Shown here piece after piece: positions 1 through 5,401 of a stretch of 5,718 nucleotides of DNA; position 1 is the stretch's first letter, and each line of letters begins with the position of its first letter. The position numbers and the translations under genes are program-made. The notes under the pieces were generated by a model that worked only from the letters and a program-made list of their open reading frames with translations, had not been told where the DNA came from and did no database searches. The stretch comes from Clostridiales bacterium UBA4696 (GTDB lineage: Bacteria > Bacillota > Clostridia > Oscillospirales > Oscillospiraceae): positions 1 through 5,718 of the forward strand of contig DHKK01000140.1 of NCBI GenBank assembly GCA_002404795.1, given 5' to 3'.

Positions 1-1136
1 ATGCCGGTATCGTCCTTGAGGGTGAAGGCGCCCTTGGTGATGTCGCCGCCCTTGACGACCTCGACGATGGGAAGACCGAACTTCGTGGCGAAGTCCCAGT
101 CTCTCTGGTCGTGGCCGGGCACGCCCATGACGATGCCGGTGCCGTAGCTCATGAGGACGTAGTCGGAGACGAACATGGGCACGACCTTGCCGGTGGCGGG
201 GTTCGTGACCTCGATGTCCTCGAGGCGGACGCCGGTCTTGTCCTTGTTCAGTTCGCCGCGCTCAAAGTCGGACTTGCGGGCAGCGGCCTCCTTATAGGCC
301 TCGACGTCGGCCCAGTTGGCGATCTTGTCCTTCCACTTGGCGAGCAGCGGATGCTCGGGCGAGATGACGGTATAGGTCACGCCGAAGAGGGTGTCGACAC
401 GGGTGGTGTAGACGGTGATATCGTCCTCGGTGTTGGTGTGGAAGGTGACCTCGGTGCCGGTGGAGCGGCCGATCCAGTTGCGCTGCTGGGTCTTGACGCG
501 CTCGATGTAATCGAGACCCTCCAGATCGTCGATCAGACGGTCGGCATACTTGGTGATGCGGAGCATCCACTGGCTCTTTTCCTTGCGGATGACCGGCGCG
601 CCGCAGCGCTCGCACACGCCCTCGACGACCTCTTCGTTGGCCAGGACGCATTTGCAGCTCGTACACCAGTTGACGGGCATGGTGGTCTTGTAGGCCAGGC
701 CGTGCTTGTACATCTGCAGGAAGATCCACTGCGTCCACTTGTAGTACTCGGGGTCGGTGGTGTCGATGACGCGGTCCCAGTCGAAGCTGTAGCCGAGCAT
801 TTTGAGCTGGCGGGTGAAGTTTTCGATGTTCCGTCTGGTGACGATGGCGGGATGGATGTGGTTCTTGATGGCGAAGTTCTCCGTCGGCAGGCCGAAGGCG
901 TCGAAGCCGATGGGGTTCAGGACGTTATAGCCCTGCATCCGCTTTTTGCGGCAGATGATGTCCATCGCGGTGAACGGGCGCGGATGGCCGACGTGCAGGC
1001 CCGCGGCCGAGGGGTACGGGAACTCGATGAGGCCGTAGAACTTGGGCTTTTTGTCGCCGGTGACGGCGGCGTAGGGCTTCTCCTGCTCCCATTTTTCCTG
1101 CCATTTTTTCTCGATGGCTGCAAAATCGTATTTCAT
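1..1136 (-). CDS. leuS: Leucyl-tRNA synthetase, N-terminal part (3' end beyond window)
   Basis: Cytoplasmic class I aminoacyl-tRNA synthetase that charges tRNA-Leu with leucine using ATP. The first 378 residues are present and the frame is open at the window edge. Visible in order: the catalytic entry FPYPSAAGLHVGHP with the HIGH-type motif HVGH at residues 48-51; DAFGLPTENFAIK at 79-91; a zinc-knuckle-like pair of CxxC motifs (C158/C161 and C175/C178); NWIGRS at 220-225, leading into the editing (CP1) domain; the threonine-rich editing motif TTRVDTLFG at 244-252; and GHDQRDW at 341-347, whose aspartates bind the amino group of mischarged amino acids. The KMSKS loop and anticodon-binding domain lie outside the window. 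The ATG at 1136-1134 is chosen because AAGGAG sits 6 nt upstream and the MKYDFAAIEKKWQ start is typical. Expression is controlled by the T-box leader just upstream. Wording such as NPIGFDAFGLPTENFAIK resembles a clostridial-type LeuRS subgroup; that comparison is from memory. Confidence 0.98.
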   Translation of the reverse strand, partial: MKYDFAAIEKKWQEKWEQEKPYAAVTGDKKPKFYGLIEFPYPSAAGLHVGHPRPFTAMDIICRKKRMQGYNVLNPIGFDAFGLPTENFAIKNHIHPAIVTRRNIENFTRQLKMLGYSFDWDRVIDTTDPEYYKWTQWIFLQMYKHGLAYKTTMPVNWCTSCKCVLANEEVVEGVCERCGAPVIRKEKSQWMLRITKYADRLIDDLEGLDYIERVKTQQRNWIGRSTGTEVTFHTNTEDDITVYTTRVDTLFGVTYTVISPEHPLLAKWKDKIANWADVEAYKEAAARKSDFERGELNKDKTGVRLEDIEVTNPATGKVVPMFVSDYVLMSYGTGIVMGVPGHDQRDWDFATKFGLPIVEVVKGGDITKGAFTLKDDTG

Positions 1137-1142
1137 AACAAA

Positions 1143-1148
1143 CTCCTT
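1143..1148 (-). promoter_or_regulatory. leuS ribosome binding site
   Basis: AAGGAG on the minus strand lies 6 nt before the leuS ATG. It is downstream of the T-box terminator hairpin, so the hairpin should act on transcription and not by hiding this site. Confidence 0.85.
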
Positions 1149-1168
1149 TGTCTGATATTTCTGGCGTG

Positions 1169-1200
1169 AAAAACGCCCCTGACCATCCGGTCAGGGGCGT
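1169..1200 (-). terminator. Intrinsic terminator of the leuS T-box leader
   Basis: On the minus strand, ACGCCCCTGACC and GGTCAGGGGCGT form a perfect 12-bp stem closed by the loop GGAT, followed by a run of five T (one of them the last stem base). The 5' arm shares the CGCCCCTG stretch with the antiterminator, so the two structures exclude each other. It should form when charged tRNA-Leu predominates and stop transcription before leuS. It is also the only recognisable terminator after rsfS, so it may end read-through transcripts from the upstream operon. Confidence 0.93.
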
Positions 1201-1222
1201 AAACTACGCGGTACCACCCTGC
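1192..1222 (-). promoter_or_regulatory. T-box sequence and antiterminator element
   Basis: The minus strand carries the consensus T-box AGGGTGGTACCGCG at 1220-1207. It folds as a standard antiterminator. CAGGG (1221-1217) pairs with CCCTG (1196-1192), a 7-nt bulge TGGTACC follows (1216-1210), then GCG (1209-1207) pairs with CGC (1199-1197) around a 7-nt loop. In the family, TGGN in the bulge pairs with the NCCA end of uncharged tRNA. N is T here, matching the discriminator A expected for bacterial tRNA-Leu. Confidence 0.95.
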
Positions 1223-1402
1223 TTCGGCTGCAAACGCAGCCCTCAAGCGGCCTTTAACGCGGCCATCCGTCTGTTCTTACTGCGGTTCGGAACAGCGGCT
1301 CCGGGGCGAGAGCCGTCCGCGCATCCTTCCCGGCTCGCACCGGCCGCCGGGTCTCTGAGAAATTTGCGCGGAGCATTCCCCTTCTTTGCCTTTTACCGGG
1401 TT

Positions 1403-1430
1403 ATTGTACTACTTTTGGCGGATTTGTCAA
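1403..1430 (-). promoter_or_regulatory. Sigma-A-type promoter for the leuS leader
   Basis: The -35 hexamer is TTGACA (1430-1425), a perfect consensus. The -10 hexamer is TACAAT (1408-1403), one mismatch from TATAAT. The spacer is 16 nt, one less than ideal. Transcription would start near the G residues at 1397-1396, just ahead of T-box Stem I. The -35 element contains the TGA stop codon of rsfS (1429-1427), so the promoter begins inside the preceding gene. Confidence 0.88.
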
Positions 1431-1792
1431 GCGTTTTCGCCCAGAACGGACGGAAGATTCACCTGATGGCCGTCCTGCCAGAGGCGTTCGAGGTCGTAGA
1501 ACTTGCGGGCCTCGGCCGTGAAGACGTGGACGACGAGACTGCCGAAGTCCATGAGCACCCACGTGCCGCCGCGATGGCCCTCGCGGGAGAGCATCGGCTC
1601 GCCGGCTGCGTCCATGGTCTCCTCGACGGCGTCGCAGAGGGTCTTGACATGGGTGGAGCTGGTGGCGGTGCAGATGAGGAAATAATCGGCGAGGGTCGAG
1701 ATGTCGGTGATGCCGATGAGGCGGATGTCCTCGCCCATCTTGGCGTCGAGCGCCTTTGCCGCGCGCGCGGCGACTTCTTTTGCACTGAGCAT
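1427..1792 (-). CDS. rsfS: Ribosomal silencing factor RsfS (Iojap/YbeB family)
   Basis: A 121-residue protein, normal length for the family. RsfS binds protein L14 (uL14) of the large ribosomal subunit and blocks joining to the small subunit, lowering translation during starvation. Family signatures are visible: DISTLADYFLICTATSSTHV at about 30-49, EGHRGGTWVLMDFGSLVVHVF at about 71-91 (tryptophan, Asp-Phe-Gly and the His-Val strand), and EARKFYDLERLW at 94-105. The start ATG is preceded by AAAGGAAG, with AGGA 8 nt before the ATG. The gene follows the LCP gene after 14 nt and is probably the last gene of the ftsY-to-rsfS operon. Its TGA stop is part of the -35 box of the leuS promoter. The order lytR, rsfS, leuS is a common clostridial arrangement, which supports the assignment. 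Confidence 0.96.
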   Translation of the reverse strand: MLSAKEVAARAAKALDAKMGEDIRLIGITDISTLADYFLICTATSSTHVKTLCDAVEETMDAAGEPMLSREGHRGGTWVLMDFGSLVVHVFTAEARKFYDLERLWQDGHQVNLPSVLGENA

Positions 1793-1806
1793 AGTTTGCT
1801 TCCTTT

Positions 1807-3117
1807 CTATTCTTCGGTATCGTTCGCCGGATCGGCGTCCTCCCAGAGCGCATCGCCCTCGAAGGGGTCGTCCGGGAGCGGCTGTTCCGGCTGTACGGGG
1901 TCGGCGGGGTCCTCCGCGGGGTCGCCCGCGGGAAGGTCCGGGGTCTCGTCGGGGGTCTCGGAGGTTTCCGGCGTTTCAGGAATCTCCGGGGCGGGGTCTG
2001 GCTGCTTCTGATACGAATAGGCCAGCTCCGGCGTGATGACATTCAGGCTCCCGGCGCTGATGGGCGTATCGTAGGGGTTGAAGGCTTCGTTCACGACGCT
2101 CAGCAGCTTTCCGGCGTAGAGGGGGTAATAGGACGCGCCGTTGATCATCGCGCCCTCGCCCTCGGCGGTGTAGGTCTTCATGTTGTCAAAATCGCAGCTG
2201 AGCAATTCCTTGCCGAACCAGACCATGTTGCCGGTCGTGAGGTTCGTAGTGACGTATTGGGAGAAGATATCCGCAAATTCCTTGAGCTTTGTCAAACTGC
2301 TGACGGACAGGCACTGCTTGGCCAGCGCCTTGAGGAACTGCTGCTGGGTCTGGGTGCGCTGGATATCCTGCGTGGCGTAGCCCTTGCGGAAACGGACGAG
2401 GCCCATGGCCTGTTCGCCGTCGAGCGTCTGCAGGCCCTTCTGCAGGTGGATATAGAGGTTTTGCGAGGGGTCTTCGTAGTTCATGTCCATCGGCACGTCG
2501 AATTCGACGCCGCCGACAAGGTCAACGGTCTTTTGGAACGCCTCGAGATCGACGAGCACGTAGCCGTCGACCGGGAAGCCGAGCAGGTCTTTGAGCCTGG
2601 CGGCCAGGCGCTCCATGCCGTCCTTGCCGCCGCCGGCATAGACGGAGTTGATCTTCATGAGTCCCCCGCCGCCGGTCGCGACCGGCGTGTCGCGCGGGAT
2701 GGACAGGAGCGCGACCGTATGGTCGTTCGCGTCGAGATGGGCGATGATGATGGTGTCGGTGCGAGTGCCGTCGTCGTCGGTGCCGCAGATGAGGATGTTG
2801 TAGACGCCGTCCTGCAGGGCCTTGGGCTGCTCGGTGGGGACGTCCGGCTCGGGTTCCTCCTCCGGCTGCTCCGTCTCATGCGGTGTGACATGGATGACGG
2901 AGGGTTCGGCCTCGTCCGGCTCGGACACCGGCTCCGGATCCGGCTGGGAGAGGCTGGGGCGCTCGACGGGCTTTACGAACAGCTTCCAGGCGGCGAACGC
3001 ACCGCCCGTCAGCGCCAGCACGACGCACACGGCGATGATCGCCGCCCGCGTGCCGCGCGGGAGCTTCTGCCGCGGCGCGGCATAGGCTGCGCGGCGGCGA
3101 TTGCCAAACAATTTCAT
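1807..3117 (-). CDS. LytR-CpsA-Psr (LCP) family cell-wall polymer ligase
   Basis: A 436-residue membrane-anchored enzyme. LCP proteins transfer wall teichoic acids or other glycopolymers from undecaprenyl-phosphate carriers to peptidoglycan outside the membrane. A basic cytoplasmic start (RNRRR-like, residues 6-24) precedes one membrane helix at about 26-47. A Pro/Glu/Asp-rich spacer runs to about 98, and the LCP catalytic domain covers about 105-268. Key motifs are NILICGTDDDGTRTDT (107-122, with R119 and the probable metal-binding D121), SIPRDT (139-144), KINSVY (155-160), DLVGGVEFDVP (199-209), and VRFRKGYATQDIQRTQTQQQF (241-261, with R242, R244 and R254). About 60 C-terminal residues (371-436) are low-complexity Pro/Glu/Asp. 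The start follows the previous stop with zero gap (TGAATG), with AAAGGA 7 nt upstream. The neighbours nadD-yqeK and rsfS are the usual ones for a clostridial lytR. The substrate polymer cannot be read from sequence. Confidence 0.95.
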   Translation of the reverse strand: MKLFGNRRRAAYAAPRQKLPRGTRAAIIAVCVVLALTGGAFAAWKLFVKPVERPSLSQPDPEPVSEPDEAEPSVIHVTPHETEQPEEEPEPDVPTEQPKALQDGVYNILICGTDDDGTRTDTIIIAHLDANDHTVALLSIPRDTPVATGGGGLMKINSVYAGGGKDGMERLAARLKDLLGFPVDGYVLVDLEAFQKTVDLVGGVEFDVPMDMNYEDPSQNLYIHLQKGLQTLDGEQAMGLVRFRKGYATQDIQRTQTQQQFLKALAKQCLSVSSLTKLKEFADIFSQYVTTNLTTGNMVWFGKELLSCDFDNMKTYTAEGEGAMINGASYYPLYAGKLLSVVNEAFNPYDTPISAGSLNVITPELAYSYQKQPDPAPEIPETPETSETPDETPDLPAGDPAEDPADPVQPEQPLPDDPFEGDALWEDADPANDTEE

Positions 3118-4317
3118 TCAGAGTTCCTTTCTGGCTTGCAGGAGCCAGTCACGCGCGTGGATGGAGGTCTCGCACACGGCTGCCCGCTCTTCCTGCAAAA
3201 AGGCGATGGTCCGCTCAAGCGCGAGCAGCACGCCTGCGTCGAGATCACGCGCCGCGGCTTCGCGGATGGCGTCCACGCCGGGATAGGTGCGGTTCGGCTC
3301 GATCATGTCGGCCAGATAGATGATCTTTTCGAGCGCCGTCATATCGGGCTTGCCGGTCGTATGGTACTCGATGGCGCTGACAACGGCGTCGCTTTCGCCG
3401 AAGATGCGCCGGGCAGCTGCCGCGCCGGTCTTTGCGTGCAGGAGCTGCGGGTTTGCGCGTTCAAAATCCGTCACGGGCAGCTGCCAGCGGTCAATGAGCA
3501 TTTGCTGCTCGCCGGGCGTGAGCGCCTTGGTGACGTCGTGGAGGATGCCCGCGCGCGCGGCCAGCTGCGTGTCTGCGCCGTATTTCTGCGCGAGCTGCGC
3601 GGCTGTGTCGGATACGCCCTGCGCGTGGGCGCGGCGCTTTTCCTTATGGAGGGAGAGGCTGACGCGGCGCAGGTCTTCAAACGGCAGGCCGCGGTAGTCG
3701 CCGCCCACGCCGTAGAGCTTTTCCCGCTCGATCTTCGCCAGCACGTCCGGGTGCAGAAGCCCGTCCGCGATGCCGAAGAACAGCAGCCTTCTGGCCTCGG
3801 TGGAGGAGATCTCCAGACACTCGTTCTGCAGGACGATGGGACGGACGCCGAAGGCGGTCTCAACGGCCTGCGATTGCTGCTGAAGCGCAGCGGAAAGCGC
3901 GGCATCGGCGCGCACGCGGGCCATGCAGACGGGCGTCGCCAGTTTTGCGATGATCTCCGGCTCGCGCCACTGGAAGAAGGAGAGGAACATGTCGGTCCCC
4001 ATGAGCAGAAACAGCTCGTCCTGCCCATAGCTTTCCCGGAGCGCGCGCAGCGTATCCACGGTATAGCTCGGGCCGGGACGGTCGAGCTCGATGCGGCTGA
4101 CGGACATGCCGGGCTCGCCCGCGACGGCGAGCTCGGTGAGCGTGAGGCGCGTTTCGCCGTCCGGCGAGCCGCCGGCCACGGCCTTATGCGGCGGGATGGC
4201 CGCCGGAATGAAAAGGATCTCGTCCAGCTGCAGAAGCGCGCGCGCGTTCCGCGCTGCGAGCACGTGGCCCAGATGCGGCGGATTGAAGCTGCCGCCGTAT
4301 ATGCCGATCCGTCTCAT
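3118..4317 (-). CDS. nadD: NadD-YqeK fusion: nicotinate-nucleotide adenylyltransferase joined to HD-domain hydrolase
   Basis: One uninterrupted 399-residue frame holds two proteins that are usually separate. Residues 1 to about 203 are NadD, which joins nicotinate mononucleotide and ATP to give deamido-NAD in cytoplasmic NAD synthesis. It shows the nucleotidyltransferase motif GGSFNPPHLGH (8-18), PPHK (42-45), PGPSYTVDTL (81-90), GTDMF (107-111) and ISSTEAR (170-176). Residues from about 215 to 399 are a YqeK-type HD domain, with H231 and the HD pair H260/D261. Further likely metal ligands are H294, H319 in YHTTGKPDM and D337 in LADMIEPNRTYPGVD. Characterised YqeK proteins split Ap4A symmetrically into two ADP. 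A basic linker lies at about 204-230. The ATG is supported by GGGGAGGAG ending 6 nt upstream, and yhbY ends 24 nt earlier. No internal stop or frameshift is seen and both active sites look intact, so this is a true fusion and not a decayed pair. A sequencing error removing a stop remains a minor alternative. Confidence 0.95.
   Translation of the reverse strand: MRRIGIYGGSFNPPHLGHVLAARNARALLQLDEILFIPAAIPPHKAVAGGSPDGETRLTLTELAVAGEPGMSVSRIELDRPGPSYTVDTLRALRESYGQDELFLLMGTDMFLSFFQWREPEIIAKLATPVCMARVRADAALSAALQQQSQAVETAFGVRPIVLQNECLEISSTEARRLLFFGIADGLLHPDVLAKIEREKLYGVGGDYRGLPFEDLRRVSLSLHKEKRRAHAQGVSDTAAQLAQKYGADTQLAARAGILHDVTKALTPGEQQMLIDRWQLPVTDFERANPQLLHAKTGAAAARRIFGESDAVVSAIEYHTTGKPDMTALEKIIYLADMIEPNRTYPGVDAIREAAARDLDAGVLLALERTIAFLQEERAAVCETSIHARDWLLQARKEL
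3125..3130 (-). promoter_or_regulatory. Ribosome binding site of the LCP gene inside the yqeK 3' end
   Basis: AAAGGA on the minus strand lies 7 nt before the LCP start codon, within the last codons of the nadD-yqeK frame. With the junction TGAATG (stop directly followed by start), it indicates translational coupling of the two genes and fixes the LCP start. Confidence 0.85.
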
Positions 4318-4341
4318 ATCCAGCTCCTCCCCTGCACGTCG

Positions 4342-4812
4342 TTAATCCTGTTCTTCCTTCTGCTGGCGGCTGCGCTCGATCGCGGCGGCGACCGCCTTGT
4401 CGTGGAAGTACTGCTTACGCTGTTTGCGCTGCTGCTCGGCCGCCTGTTTGCGGGCGCGAAGACCGGCCTTGACGGGGTTGTCGTTGCCGGAGGGCTTCTT
4501 TTTGGCGGGCTTTTTCGCCGCGGCCTTTTTCTTTTCCTGCGCAAGCTTTTCCGACTTGCGCCAGATCACGAACTTCGTGCCGACGCAGGCGATGCCCTCA
4601 GCGCCGAGCGCTTCGCAGAGCGCGTCGGACGCTTCGCGGGCGGTGAGCCCGGCGGTCTCGAGGACGCGGCCCTTGACGAGCTCGTGGCTGTCGAGCAGGA
4701 TGACGGCCTCGTCCAGAAGGGTCTGGGAAATGCCGCTCTTGCCGACGATCAGGGTGACCTCCAGCGGATTGGCCTGCGCGCGCAGCGCGGCGCGTTCTTT
4801 ACTTGTCATCAT
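4342..4812 (-). CDS. yhbY: YhbY-family (CRS1-YhbY/CRM domain) ribosome-assembly RNA-binding protein with basic tail
   Basis: A 156-residue protein. Residues 3 to about 88 are a CRM/YhbY domain: TSKERAALRAQANPLEVTL, then the RNA-binding loop VGKSGIS (23-29, a GKxG variant), HELVKGRVLE (43-52) and the final strand ACVGTKFVIWRKSEK (75-89). YhbY binds pre-50S particles and is thought to help large-subunit assembly. Single-domain bacterial members are usually about 95-105 residues. The extra 65 residues here are rich in Lys, Arg, Ala and Gln (KKKAAAKKPAKKKP near 94-107, then RKQAAEQQRKQRKQ near 121-134) and should be flexible or helical and RNA-binding. Two start codons are possible, ATG at 4812 or ATG at 4809. 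GGGAGG at 4827-4822 fits the first better (9 nt against 12). The frame overlaps the rdgB end by 14 nt (11 from the second ATG), suggesting coupling. It is followed after 24 nt by nadD-yqeK, its usual neighbour. Confidence 0.93.
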   Translation of the reverse strand: MMTSKERAALRAQANPLEVTLIVGKSGISQTLLDEAVILLDSHELVKGRVLETAGLTAREASDALCEALGAEGIACVGTKFVIWRKSEKLAQEKKKAAAKKPAKKKPSGNDNPVKAGLRARKQAAEQQRKQRKQYFHDKAVAAAIERSRQQKEEQD

Positions 4813-5401
4813 GTTCCAATTCCTCCCGATAGATTCTGCAGAAGGCCTGCAGGGCCCGTGCACGGTGCGAGATGGCGTTCTTTTCCGCCGGGGTGAGCTC
4901 GGCGTAGGTCTTGCCGAGCTCCGGCAGGAAGAAGACCGGGTCGTAGCCGAAGCCGCCGGTCCCCTGCGGGGCAAAGAGGATCTCGCCGGGGCATTCGCCG
5001 CGGGCGACGATCTTCCGGCCGTCCGGCCACAGGCAGGTGATGACGCAGACGAACTTCGCCGCGCGGCTGCCCGCCGGAACGTCCTTCAGATTTTCAAGCA
5101 GATAGCCGATGCGCTCGGCATCGGAATTTTTGTGGCCGTAGCGGGCGGAGTAGATGCCCGGCGCACCGTCCAGGCTATCGACCATGAGGCCGGAATCGTC
5201 GGCCAGGACGGGCAGGCCGCTGGCCTTCATGACGGCCTCGGCCTTGAGCATGGAATTTTCCTCAAAGGTCGTGCCGGTCTCGTCGACGTCGATATCGAGG
5301 CCATATTCGGACTCGAGCGCGATCTCAAAGCCGAGGCCGGACAAGATCGCCGAGAGCTCGGTGAGCTTATGCTGATTTTTGCTGGCCAGGATCACTTTCA
5401 T
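4799..5401 (-). CDS. rdgB: RdgB/HAM1 family dITP/XTP pyrophosphatase
   Basis: A 200-residue cytoplasmic house-cleaning enzyme. It hydrolyses dITP, ITP and XTP to the monophosphate and pyrophosphate, keeping deaminated purines out of DNA and RNA. Length is typical of the family. Motifs are complete: ASKNQHKLTEL (6-16, the SxNxxK nucleotide-binding entry), TTFEENSMLKA (44-54), the catalytic and metal-binding ADDSGL (67-72, D69 the expected catalytic Asp), APGIYSARY (80-88), GGFGYDPVF (149-157) and the purine-specificity SHRARAL (178-184). The ATG overlaps the ftsY stop as ATGA, and GGAGG lies 7 nt upstream, inside ftsY. Its own end overlaps the start of yhbY. Both overlaps place it inside a co-translated run from ftsY. 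Confidence 0.97.
   Translation of the reverse strand: MKVILASKNQHKLTELSAILSGLGFEIALESEYGLDIDVDETGTTFEENSMLKAEAVMKASGLPVLADDSGLMVDSLDGAPGIYSARYGHKNSDAERIGYLLENLKDVPAGSRAAKFVCVITCLWPDGRKIVARGECPGEILFAPQGTGGFGYDPVFFLPELGKTYAELTPAEKNAISHRARALQAFCRIYREELEHDDK
4822..4827 (-). promoter_or_regulatory. Ribosome binding site of yhbY inside rdgB
   Basis: GGGAGG on the minus strand lies within the rdgB 3' end, 9 nt before the ATG at 4812 and 12 nt before the alternative ATG at 4809. Its spacing favours the upstream ATG and gives a protein beginning MMTSKER. A longer upstream extension in the same frame has no family similarity and is out-of-frame rdgB sequence. Confidence 0.75.

Larger units (their letters stand above)
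1169..1397 (-). ncRNA. T-box riboswitch leader, leucine type, controlling leuS
   Basis: Cis-acting leader RNA that senses uncharged tRNA-Leu and allows transcription into leuS. Stem I can be drawn from 1381 to 1303. A base helix pairs GGGG (1381-1378) with CCCC (1306-1303). A middle helix pairs TCCGCGCA (1372-1365) with TGCGCGGA (1323-1316), 8 bp. An upper helix pairs CCCGGC (1351-1346) with GCCGGG (1334-1329), preceded by the CAGAGA motif typical of T-box Stem I. The internal loop between base and middle helices holds the 3'-side sequence CGGCTCTCG, so the specifier is most likely CTC (Leu) at 1310-1308, followed by the purine G. Further downstream are CTGTTC/GAACAG (1295-1290 with 1276-1271), a stem II pseudoknot-like region around GGCCGCGTTAAAGGCC (1264-1249), and stem III GGCTGC-GTTT-GCAGCC (1241-1226). 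The antiterminator and terminator end the element. The 5' end is estimated from the promoter. Confidence 0.95.

Noticed and set aside
111..1169. A 352-codon plus-strand open frame antisense to leuS
   Set aside because: It is complementary to the well-supported leuS frame, has biased Val/Gly/Asp/Ala composition with no domain, and ends inside the leuS leader.
1855..1990. Possible tandem DNA repeat
   Set aside because: The repetitive look comes from codons for the Pro/Glu/Asp/Thr tail. Units are irregular in length and sequence, so it is low-complexity coding and not a defined repeat array.
1148..2011. A plus-strand open frame across the T-box, rsfS and the LCP tail
   Set aside because: Its sequence is the complement of a structured leader RNA and two real genes, and its Gly/Ser-rich end is the complement of the Pro/Glu/Asp tail codons.
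2257..4896. An 879-codon open frame on the plus strand antisense to four genes
   Set aside because: It runs opposite to the LCP gene, nadD-yqeK, yhbY and the end of rdgB, all of which have clear family motifs. Its translation shows no recognisable domain and is rich in Ala, Gly, Arg, Val, Asp and Leu, as expected from the reverse of GC-rich codons. No convincing ribosome binding site was seen.
4813..4974. N-terminal extension of yhbY to an upstream ATG
   Set aside because: The extra residues are an out-of-frame reading of rdgB, with no similarity to the YhbY family. A ribosome binding site and ATG at 4812 give the normal N-terminus.
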